From CAVSJJ01 sp963728395 (GTDB taxonomy: Bacteria; Actinomycetota; Actinomycetes; Actinomycetales; Dermatophilaceae), in assembly GCA_963728395.1 (NCBI GenBank), contig CAVSJJ010000003.1, forward strand, positions 806,001-870,000: a DNA stretch of 64,000 bases. The letters run 5' to 3'. A program made the translations under genes and the position numbers. This document shows, in pieces, positions 17,639 through 24,413 of the stretch (its first letter is position 1; each line of letters starts with the position of its first letter). A model generated the notes under the pieces. It saw nothing but the letters and a program-made list of their open reading frames with translations. It was not told the DNA's origin and did no database searches.

Positions 17639-17904
17639 GAGGTCAGCCTAGCTGCGCCGACGGTCGCTCGCCCGGCGGATCCGGCGCAGCATCGGCGCAG
17701 GTCAGACCCGCTGCGAAGCCCCCACCGCGCGCCGTTGCAACCAGGCCACCTCGGCGGGCGTCATTGTGACTAGGTCACCTCGGCCCGGACGGCCGGGGCC
17801 GAACTGGCCGAACGTCCGATCCTCCCTCCCGGGCGACCTGCCAGATTGGCAGGGTGCCCGCCGACGCAGCGGTGGGCCACGCAGCCGGGACGAAGGTAGA
17901 AGCC

Positions 17905-18774
17905 GTGACCGACCTCAATGTCATCACCCTCGAGCACGCGGGCCTGTGCTCCTGCGGGGCCATGCTCTCCGCGGGAGAGCCGGTCGGGTTCGACCGCGGG
18001 AGGGGCGCCATCGTGTGCCCGGCCTGCCTCGACACCTCCGCCGCCGAGGCGAGGGCCGCCTCCATCGAGTCCTCGGCAGACGCCCGCGCCGACCAGGGCG
18101 TCCAGACGGCCCGTCCGGCCTCGCAGTCCGCCCTGTCGGCGACCGCGATCCGAGCCGCCCTCCCCTCGAGCCAGGCCTGGCTCGCCTCGGCCGCCGGCGA
18201 GGCCCTCGGGCGAGGGGGCGAGCCGAGTGAGCGCGACCCGGCCAGGGAGTCCACGCGCGAGGCTGAGGCGGACGAGGCGCTGACCGACGCCCTCGCCTCC
18301 ATCACCGACTCCGGCGACGGCCTGCTGCTCGAGGAGCGGCGGGTCCCCGGCAGCCGGTCGACGATCGACCGGCTCGTCGTCGCCGGCGGTGGCGTCTTCG
18401 TCGTGGACGCGCAGCGGTATGCCGGGGCCCCGGTGGCCGTCCGCCGGGCCGGCGGGTTGTTCGGGCCGAAGCGCACCGACCTCTACGTCCGCGGCCAGCA
18501 GCGCAACGACCTCGTCCGTGGCGTGGAGAAGCAGGCCGGGGCCGTGCGTACCGTCCTCGAGGGCATGGGGCTCGGCGAGGTCTGCGTGTCGCCGGTGCTC
18601 TGTCTCGTCGGCGGCTCCTTCCCGAGGTTCCAGGCGACCCTGCCCGCCGACCGGGCGACAGTCGTCGGCCCCAAGGCCCTGCGCAAGCTTCTCGGCCGGG
18701 CCGGTGGCCTCGACGCCGCGGCCCGCGATCGCGTCTACGTCTCGCTGGCGGCGAGCCTGCCTGCCGTGACGTGA
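17905..18774 (+). CDS. NERD domain-containing protein
   Basis: The product is 289 aa from the GTG at 17905, which has GAAGG 8 nt upstream. Residues ~10-45 form a CxCG...CPACLD element, a likely zinc knuckle. Residues ~150-275 match the nuclease-related (NERD) domain: RRVPGSRSTIDRLVVAGGG, VFVVDAQRYAGAPV, and LYVRGQQRNDLVRGVEKQ. The Asp of the core and the following Asp-Ala-Gln correspond to the acidic centre, but the usual E/Q-x-K is D-A-Q-R. NERD proteins are presumed DNA-processing enzymes; none is well characterised. Confidence 0.75.
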   Translation: MTDLNVITLEHAGLCSCGAMLSAGEPVGFDRGRGAIVCPACLDTSAAEARAASIESSADARADQGVQTARPASQSALSATAIRAALPSSQAWLASAAGEALGRGGEPSERDPARESTREAEADEALTDALASITDSGDGLLLEERRVPGSRSTIDRLVVAGGGVFVVDAQRYAGAPVAVRRAGGLFGPKRTDLYVRGQQRNDLVRGVEKQAGAVRTVLEGMGLGEVCVSPVLCLVGGSFPRFQATLPADRATVVGPKALRKLLGRAGGLDAAARDRVYVSLAASLPAVT

Positions 18775-18858
18775 TTCCCAGACAGGGGGCCGAGCAGCGC
18801 GGCTCCCCCTGAGCCGGTGTGCGGCGACACTGCGTCCCGTTCGTCCGCGCGCAGGAGC

Positions 18859-18891
18859 GAAGGGCGGCACCCCGCGAGGGGGCCGCCCTTC
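18859..18891 (+). terminator. Hairpin terminator after the NERD gene
   Basis: GAAGGGCGGC (18859-18868) pairs perfectly with GCCGCCCTTC (18882-18891) around a 13-nt loop. It lies 85 bp after the stop. There is no clear T-tract, as is common in high-GC actinobacteria. Confidence 0.6.
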
Positions 18892-18940
18892 GTGCGTCCG
18901 ACCACCCGGTCCCGTCCTTGTCGCGGCCTACGATGGGGCG

Positions 18941-19303
18941 ATGGCGCGCTATCTCGTCAACACGGCGGCCGTCGAGCACGTCGGCGGGCTCATCGAGGCC
19001 CGCCAGTACGTCCTGGACAGTGACTGGGGCGAGATCCAGCCCCGGGCCGAGGAGCAGAACGCGTTCCTGGAGCGGCATACCTGGGCGGAGTACGCCGCCT
19101 GGCACCTGGGACTCACCGACGGCGCCGCGGACGAGACGAAGGGGCGCTACGCCTTCGTCGTCGGCGACCTGCGCCGGGTGCATCGCTCCGGCCTCATCGC
19201 CTGCCGCTACCGGGCTGCCGAGTGGCGACACAAGGACATCGAGCTCGCCGCCCACGACCTCCTGCAGCGTCTCGACGCGGCCAGCGGCCTGACCCCTAGC
19301 TGA
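18941..19303 (+). CDS. Conserved hypothetical protein
   Basis: A 120-aa soluble protein beginning MARYLVNTAAVEHVGG. It holds the conserved-looking block NAFLERHTWAEYAAWHLGLT and then YAFVVGDLRRVHRSGLIACRYRAAEWRHKDIE. It is typical of a small actinobacterial family with no assigned function. Its last 8 nt overlap the end of the convergent DUF2510 gene. Confidence 0.65.
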   Translation: MARYLVNTAAVEHVGGLIEARQYVLDSDWGEIQPRAEEQNAFLERHTWAEYAAWHLGLTDGAADETKGRYAFVVGDLRRVHRSGLIACRYRAAEWRHKDIELAAHDLLQRLDAASGLTPS

Positions 19304-19829
19304 CGATGCCGTACCGCAGGTTCCAGGCCTGAGCGCTCTGGTAGGCGTCGACCATGCTCCAGATCCAGATGATCGGTGCCGTGATGAAGCCGACGAGGAT
19401 GACCATGAGGACGAAGCTGCCGAGGTAGGCGGCGAGCATCGCCACTCCCTTGTTCGTGTCGCCGTTGATGAACTGGCCGAGCCCGGGCAGGAAGAACGAC
19501 GCGATGACCGAGATCGCGGGGCTCTTCGGGGCGACCGCCACCGGCGCGTAGCCGTACTGCGGCACGACCGCCTGGCCGGGCTGCGAGTAGCCAGGCGGCA
19601 CCTGACCCGATGCCGGGTAGCCGGGCGGTACCTGACCCGGTGCCGGGTAGCCGGGCGGTACCTGACCCGGTGCCGGGTAGCCGGGCGGCACCTGTCCCGA
19701 TGACGTGTCGCTCGGGGTCGCCGGGTCGGGCGCCTCCGTTCGCCGGGTGTGCGCGGTCCAGCCCTGGCCGTCCCAGAACCGCTCGGTGTCGTGACCCGCG
19801 GGGTACCAGCCCGCCGCCGGTGCCGTCAT
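19296..19829 (-). CDS. DUF2510/TM2-type membrane protein with PPGYPAPGQV repeats
   Basis: The product is 177 aa; the ATG at 19829 has GGGGAGGG upstream. The N-terminus is a DUF2510 domain (APAAGWYPAGHDTERFWDGQGWTAH), followed by four Pro/Gly/Tyr-rich decapeptide repeats and two membrane segments (ISVIASFFLPGLGQFINGDT and LGSFVLMVILVGFITAPIIW) resembling a TM2 domain. Its role is unknown. The start chosen excludes a long upstream frame lacking protein-like composition. Confidence 0.8.
   Translation of the reverse strand: MTAPAAGWYPAGHDTERFWDGQGWTAHTRRTEAPDPATPSDTSSGQVPPGYPAPGQVPPGYPAPGQVPPGYPASGQVPPGYSQPGQAVVPQYGYAPVAVAPKSPAISVIASFFLPGLGQFINGDTNKGVAMLAAYLGSFVLMVILVGFITAPIIWIWSMVDAYQSAQAWNLRYGIVS
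19590..19700 (-). repeat. 30-bp tandem repeat in the DUF2510 gene
   Basis: About four copies of a 30-bp unit encode GQVPPGYPAP. The middle copies are identical, and the outer copies differ at a few positions (Ala to Ser). This pattern points to recent slippage or unequal exchange. Confidence 0.75.
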
Positions 19830-19975
19830 CAGGCCCTCCCCAGTTCCACCCGCCCTCGTCGGCGGTGATGTCCCGCGCAGGCTATCCCACCCCCGCCGCT
19901 CTGCTCGGACTTCGTGTGCGACATCGCACCCCGCTGCGGCCGATGCCGCGTGCCTAACCACCGGGCGTTTCCTCC

Positions 19976-20062
19976 TCGATCGATGTCGAGCTGCAGGACG
20001 TGGCCGGGGGCACGGACTTCTGCGGCGCGCTCCTCGGCTGGGAGGTCGCAGGGGGCGGAGTT
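19976..20062 (+). pseudogene. Remnant of a VOC/glyoxalase-family gene
   Basis: One frame reads SIDVELQDVAGGTDFCGALL then GWEVAGGG, which matches the N-terminal beta-alpha-beta of VOC proteins (usually WxxLxTxDPAGAxxFYGxLFGWEV). No start codon or downstream domain continues it. It is the only recognisable content of the 397-bp gap at 19830-20226 apart from promoter space for the DUF2510 gene. Confidence 0.45.
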
Positions 20063-20226
20063 CACCCCGATCCGGTTCGCCCCACACTGAGCACTCCGAG
20101 GTGACGAGGATCTGCTCTTCCCCGGGGCGCCCAAGGATCCTGTCGCTCCCGCGCATGCCCGAGCATCTTGTCTCCCGCGGCATGCCCGCGGCCCCGCCGT
20201 GGTGGGCGGGGTGTGGGGCGGGGTCG

Positions 20227-21544
20227 CTAGGGGTGCCGCGCGTTGCCGTCGAGGTGCCAGGTTACGCGGTGATCGGTGATGGTCGCGGTCAGGGCGCGGG
20301 CGTGGACCTGGGTGTGGTGGCGCTGGCAGAGGAGGGCGGCGTTGGCCAGGTCGGTAGGCCCGCCGTCGACCCAGTGGGTGATGTGGTGAGCCTCGGTCCA
20401 GATCGCGGGGATGGTGCAGCCGGGATAGCTGCAGCCGCCGTCACGGCGCCACAGCAGTCGCCGCTGACCGGGGGTGAACAGCCGCACGCTCCGGCCGAGG
20501 TCGAGGACCTCGCTGTCGGGTCCGAGGACGGCAGGCACGATCCCGGCGTCACAGGCCAGCCGGCGCACCGCACCCGGGGAGAGGACCTGCCCGGACTCGC
20601 TCACCCCGCCGCCGCGGACCTGCTCGCGCAGCGCCTGGAGCGGAATGGTCACCATGACCTGGGCCCGCTCGCTGGTGCTCACCCCCTGCGGGGCGGACAC
20701 CCCGCGGGCGATGATGGCTAGCAGCGCGTCGGCCCGGCGGTGCGCGCCGCAGCGCTGATCGGGTTCGCCGTCCGGGCCGGGGACCGGCGCCGACAGCGCC
20801 GCGACCGCGGCGTCGATCCTCGCGGCGCCCTCGGGGTCCAGCCGCAGAATGTACTCGGCCAGGCCGGCCGGACCGGGCCGCTTGGTCAGTGACCGGCCCC
20901 GGGCCAGCCTCTGCTCCTCGCCTGCCAGCTCCCGCGCCGGGCGCAGCAGCCGCCCGGCATACCCGATCGCGACCTTCAGCTGGCGCTCGGTCAGCCCGGG
21001 CCGCCCCGGCGTGTCCTTGGCGGAGGAGATCAGCAGCCGCAGGTCCGCCTCGAGCAGCTCCGGGTCCGCGACCCGGGCCACCTCGTCGCTGAACCGGGCC
21101 AGCTGGTCGGCCTTGGCCAGCGACAACGACCCGCACGCGTAAAGCCGCCGCCACCGCGCCGGGCTCGGCCGCCGGCGCCGACCCGGGCCGGGCACAGACC
21201 GAGGCCGCCGCGACCCGGCGCACCTGCGCCACATGCGCCGCCGACGGGACCGGCGCCTGCAGGCTCTCGACGCGCGTGACCCAGTCGTGCGGGCCCCAAC
21301 CCTGCTCGGCCGGCACCCCTCGGGACACCGCCTCGGTCACCGCCTCGACCTCGACGCGCTCGCTCGCCGCCCGCAACCGGCCGACCAGGGCCACCGCCTC
21401 ACCCAGGTCGGCGTCGCCGAGCATCCACCCCGGCTCCAGGACAGCCTTGTCGACCTCTGCCACCGCCGCCCGCAACAACGCCAACACCCGGGGCACCCCC
21501 TGGTCACGACCCGCATCCCGCGCCAGCCCCGCGCCCTCACCCAT
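20227..21544 (-). pseudogene. DUF222/HNH endonuclease gene with a frameshift
   Basis: The N-terminal half reads in one frame from the ATG at 21544 (LLRAAVAEVDKAVLEPGWML, EAVALVGRLRAASERVEVEA, EQGWGPHDWVTRVES). The C-terminal half reads in another frame (YACGSLSLAKADQLARF to the HNH motif CSYPGCTIPAIWTEAHHITH, LALLCQRHHTQVH-like). The switch falls at a run of GCC triplets near 21143-21152, where one extra base explains it. Proteins of this family are abundant in actinobacteria, and their function is unclear. Either a real pseudogene or a sequencing error. Confidence 0.7.
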
Positions 21545-21666
21545 CCCCCAAACCTAGACGCCCCCACCGACAACGTCCCCCACCAACAACGCTGGGGCAC
21601 AACGGTCTCCGAACGCCCGGTCCCCCGCCGGCACCTCGCGGGTGCCACGGCCGGGGTGCGATGGTC

Positions 21667-22014
21667 CTAGTCGATGTTCGGGCCGGATGGACCCAGGACG
21701 GTCCTCGAGGGGATGGATCCCTTGAGCTCGACGAAGATGACGTGGGTGTCGGTGTCGCCGACGTTGTGTCCGGCATGCCGTTGGGCAGGCAGCCATCCCG
21801 TCGTGCCGCTGGCGATGTCGACATCGCGGCTCTCGCCGTCGCCGCCGTAGAGGCGCCGGCGGAAGCTGCTCAACGTGTACATCACGCTGTCCGGATGCGT
21901 ATGCATCGTCGTGCGGTCGCCGGGACGGTCGACGTACTCGAGCACGCGGACCCGCTCGTTCTCAAACACCACGCTGTACTTGTCCGGGTCGGTGCGGACA
22001 GGGTCATCGGACAT
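21667..22014 (-). CDS. Small cupin-domain protein
   Basis: A 115-aa single-domain cupin. Motif 1 is in RPGDRTTMHTHPDSVMYTLSS, which supplies His ligands; motif 2 is around GTTGWLPAQRHAGHNVGDTD. Such proteins are metal-binding barrels with varied enzymatic or sensory roles. It is divergent from the TetR gene, and the 62-bp gap between them holds a strong palindrome, so it is very probably that regulator's target. Confidence 0.8.
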   Translation of the reverse strand: MSDDPVRTDPDKYSVVFENERVRVLEYVDRPGDRTTMHTHPDSVMYTLSSFRRRLYGGDGESRDVDIASGTTGWLPAQRHAGHNVGDTDTHVIFVELKGSIPSRTVLGPSGPNID

Positions 22015-22042
22015 CGCCCCTCCTTCCGCGCCTCGGTTTGCT

Positions 22043-22068
22043 GAGTGTCACTCTATAGAGTGATACTC
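22043..22068. promoter_or_regulatory. TetR-type operator between cupin and regulator genes
   Basis: The core TCACTCTATAGAGTGA (22048-22063) is a perfect 16-bp palindrome, and the symmetry continues to 13-bp arms with one mismatch. It lies in the only space between the two divergent starts, 9 nt before the regulator ATG. It fits a shared autorepression site. Confidence 0.8.
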
Positions 22069-22076
22069 TGAGACTC

Positions 22077-22733
22077 ATGGCTGATCCTGTCAAGGGCAGA
22101 ACCGAGGCTGGTATCCGCCGCGAGCAACGGGCCCGTCACACGCGGGCACGGATCACCGAGGCGGCCCTGGGACTGTTCCTCGAGCGCGGCTACCAGGCCA
22201 CGACCGTCGAGGCGATCGCACGGGAGTCCGGCGTCGCGCCGGCCACCGTCTACCAGGCATTCGGCACGAAGCAGGAAGTACTCGCTCGCGCGCTCGACAC
22301 GGCGATCACCGGCGACGACGACCCGGTCCCGCTCCTGGATCGCGACTGGGTCGCTGCGGCACGACGGCACCGCGACCCCCGGCGCCGGCTGGCCGCGGTG
22401 GTACGGCGCGCCGCCGGGATCGCGGCCAGGACGGCTCCACTCAAGGAGGTGCTACGCGACGCTGCCGCCACCGACCCGCGCGTCCAAGAGCTGATCCGCG
22501 AGGATCGCGAGCGACGACGCCACACACACCACGCACTGGTCGAGCTGGCCGTCGGCACCGACCGGCTCAGGGCGGGCATGACGGTGGACCGGGCCGCCGA
22601 GGCCTTCTTCATGCTGGTGAACAGCAGCGGCCACCGGCTCGCCACCGAAGCACTCGGGTGGCAGCAGCCGGACTGGCAGGACTGGCTCGTGGACGTTCTC
22701 ACCCGCCAGTTCTTCGGTACGGATCCCGCCTGA
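22077..22733 (+). CDS. TetR/AcrR-family transcriptional regulator
   Basis: A 218-aa regulator. Residues ~18-70 are the TetR helix-turn-helix (ARITEAALGLFLERGYQATT, VEAIARESGVAPATVYQAFG, TKQEVLARAL). The C-terminal part is an all-helical ligand-binding and dimerisation domain with no recognisable ligand motif. The divergent cupin gene and the palindrome between them suggest autoregulation and control of the cupin gene. Confidence 0.88.
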   Translation: MADPVKGRTEAGIRREQRARHTRARITEAALGLFLERGYQATTVEAIARESGVAPATVYQAFGTKQEVLARALDTAITGDDDPVPLLDRDWVAAARRHRDPRRRLAAVVRRAAGIAARTAPLKEVLRDAAATDPRVQELIREDRERRRHTHHALVELAVGTDRLRAGMTVDRAAEAFFMLVNSSGHRLATEALGWQQPDWQDWLVDVLTRQFFGTDPA

Positions 22734-22779
22734 GCGCGCGGCGGAGACCGGGCACGACCGGATCAGAACCGTGGCAGCT

Positions 22780-22850
22780 TTCTCGAGCAGGTCGCGCGCG
22801 GAGCGGATGACGACGTCAACCTCGCGAGCGGACGCGGCACCGACGCTCCC
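22780..22850 (-). pseudogene. Remnant of an nrdJ-like gene (3' region)
   Basis: The minus strand encodes GAASAREVDVVIRSARDLLEK, which matches GAASAREVDVEIHSSQDLLEK near the C-terminus of the intact nrdJ at 24414-27317. Homology stops on both sides and no start or zinc-binding end follows. The match is imperfect, so it is an old or foreign fragment and not a fresh duplication. Confidence 0.6.
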
Positions 22851-22940
22851 CACAACCTGTGTCCGCCTGACCCGAGGACGCCACTCGGCGTGGCCGCGCG
22901 CGACCGGGCCATCCAGCCTCGATGAGCCGGCCCGGACCTG

Positions 22941-22988
22941 CGAAAGGGAGGGTGAAGCCTCGATACCGAGGCTTCACCCTCCCTTTCG
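22941..22988. terminator. Perfect 22-bp-arm hairpin
   Basis: CGAAAGGGAGGGTGAAGCCT plus CG (22941-22962) is followed by the loop ATAC and then its exact reverse complement (22967-22988). It lies between the TetR gene and the IS element, 8 bp outside the likely target duplication. It could act as a bidirectional terminator or be a mobile hairpin element. Confidence 0.6.
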
Positions 22989-23069
22989 GACGATCTCGGG
23001 GGTCTGCTGCACGAATAGGTGACACATCAGCTGCGGTGCCGAGAGGTGCTGCGGGAGAGGATGTGCACT

Positions 23070-23360
23070 GTGCCCAAGCCCTACCCCAAAGAGTTCCGCG
23101 AGGACGTCATCCGGGTTGCCCGGAACCGTGAACCTGGCGTGCATCTCAAGCAGATCGCAGCCGACTTCGGGATCAGCGAGTCGTGTCTGAACACCTGGCT
23201 CGGCAAGGCCGACCGGGACGACGGCGTCCGGGTCTCCGACCCGGCCCAGCCGGCGACCGAGCGTGAGCTGAGGAAGCGGATCAGGCTGTTGGAGCAGGAG
23301 AACGAGGTCCTGCGACGAGCAGCGGCGTATCTGTCGCAGGCCAACCTGCCGGGAAAATGA
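23070..23360 (+). CDS. IS3-family transposase OrfA
   Basis: A 96-aa helix-turn-helix protein from the GTG at 23070 (GGGAGAGG 9 nt upstream). PKPYPKEFREDVIRVARNRE and LKQIAADFGISESCLNTWL form the DNA-binding part; ERELRKRIRLLEQENEVLRR is the leucine-zipper oligomerisation helix. It ends at AAAATGA, overlapping the orfB ATG, a typical site for coupling or -1 frameshifting to the OrfAB transposase. Confidence 0.88.
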   Translation: MPKPYPKEFREDVIRVARNREPGVHLKQIAADFGISESCLNTWLGKADRDDGVRVSDPAQPATERELRKRIRLLEQENEVLRRAAAYLSQANLPGK

Positions 23361-24283
23361 TGTACCCGCTCGTCCGTGACCTTGCCGCGGCCGGTGCCCC
23401 CATTCGGGTGCCGGTCGCGGTGACGTGTCGGGTCCTCAACCTCGCCCGCGCTCCGTTCTACCGCTGGTTGGCGTCACCGCTGACCGACGCCGAGGTTGAG
23501 GAGGCCTACCGAGCCAACGCGTTGTTCGATGCTCACCGCGATGACCCCGAGTTCGGCTACCGGTTCCTCGCCGATGAGGCCCGCGACGCCGGCCAGCCGA
23601 TGGCGGACCGGACCGCGTGGCGGATCTGCTCCGAGGCCGGCTGGTGGTCCTCGTTCGGGAAGAAGAAGTGTGGGAAGGGCAAGAAGCCGGGACCACCAGT
23701 CCATGACGACCGCTGCGCCGTGGTCGACGACAAGGGCCGCACCCGGCACGAGTTCAGCGCCGAGGCACCCAATGAGCTCTGGCTGACCGACATCACCGAG
23801 CACTGGACCAACGAGGGCAAGCTCTACCTGTGCGCGGTCAAGGACGTGTGCGGCAACCGGATCGTGGGCTACTCCATCGACTCCCGGATGAAGTCGAGGA
23901 TCGCGGTCGCGGCGATCAACAACGCCGTCGCGATGCGCGAGGCCGCCGGCCAGGATGTGGCCGGCTGCGTGGTCCACAGCGATCGAGGATCGCAATTTCG
24001 ATCCAGGAAGGCCCAGCGTGCACTGACCCGCCACCAGCTGGTCGGATCGATGGGCCGCGTCGGCTCGTGCGGGGACAACGCCGCCATGGAGTCCTTCTTC
24101 AGCCTGTTGCAGAAGAACGTCTTGAACAAGAAGACCTGGACCACCCGCGAGGAGCTCAGGATCGCGATCGTGACCTGGATCGAGAAGACCTACCACCGAC
24201 GCCGGAGACAGGACTCGCTGGGCCGATTGACGCCCGTCGAGTTCGAGACCATCATGACCACGCCAGCCACTCAGGCTGCGTGA
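23357..24283 (+). CDS. IS3-family transposase OrfB (DDE integrase)
   Basis: A 308-aa catalytic subunit with an rve integrase core. The DDE residues are visible: Asp in NELWLTDITEH, Asp in VVHSDRGSQF, and Glu in DNAAMESFFSLLQ. The N-terminal part (YPLVRDLAAAGAPIRVPVAV) is the usual HTH_21 region. There is no internal stop, and the gene is full length for the group. Confidence 0.9.
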   Translation: MMYPLVRDLAAAGAPIRVPVAVTCRVLNLARAPFYRWLASPLTDAEVEEAYRANALFDAHRDDPEFGYRFLADEARDAGQPMADRTAWRICSEAGWWSSFGKKKCGKGKKPGPPVHDDRCAVVDDKGRTRHEFSAEAPNELWLTDITEHWTNEGKLYLCAVKDVCGNRIVGYSIDSRMKSRIAVAAINNAVAMREAAGQDVAGCVVHSDRGSQFRSRKAQRALTRHQLVGSMGRVGSCGDNAAMESFFSLLQKNVLNKKTWTTREELRIAIVTWIEKTYHRRRRQDSLGRLTPVEFETIMTTPATQAA

Positions 24284-24413
24284 CCGAACGTGTCACCAGT
24301 CCGTGCAGCAGACCCCGGCGCCCACCGCTGCGCGTCGACATCTGTCGTTCGACGACATCACTCTCGCGACCTACGTCGTTTGGCCTCCCGACACTGGTCG
24401 TTCGACAGACACG

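Larger units (their letters stand above)
22997..24318 (+). mobile_element. IS3-family insertion sequence with terminal inverted repeats
   Basis: The element spans about 23000-24315. Its ends are GGGTCTGCTGCACG...GGTGACAC on the left and the matching inverse (GTGTCACC...CGTGCAGCAGACCC) on the right. A 3-bp direct repeat CGG flanks it (22997-22999 and 24316-24318). Inside are orfA and orfB in the usual -1 arrangement. Length (~1.3 kb), DDE transposase and 3-bp duplication all fit IS3. Both reading frames look intact, so it may be active. Confidence 0.85.

Noticed and set aside
22734..24413. Prophage or integrative element around the IS
   Set aside because: No integrase, attachment repeats, or phage genes are present beyond the single IS3 element.
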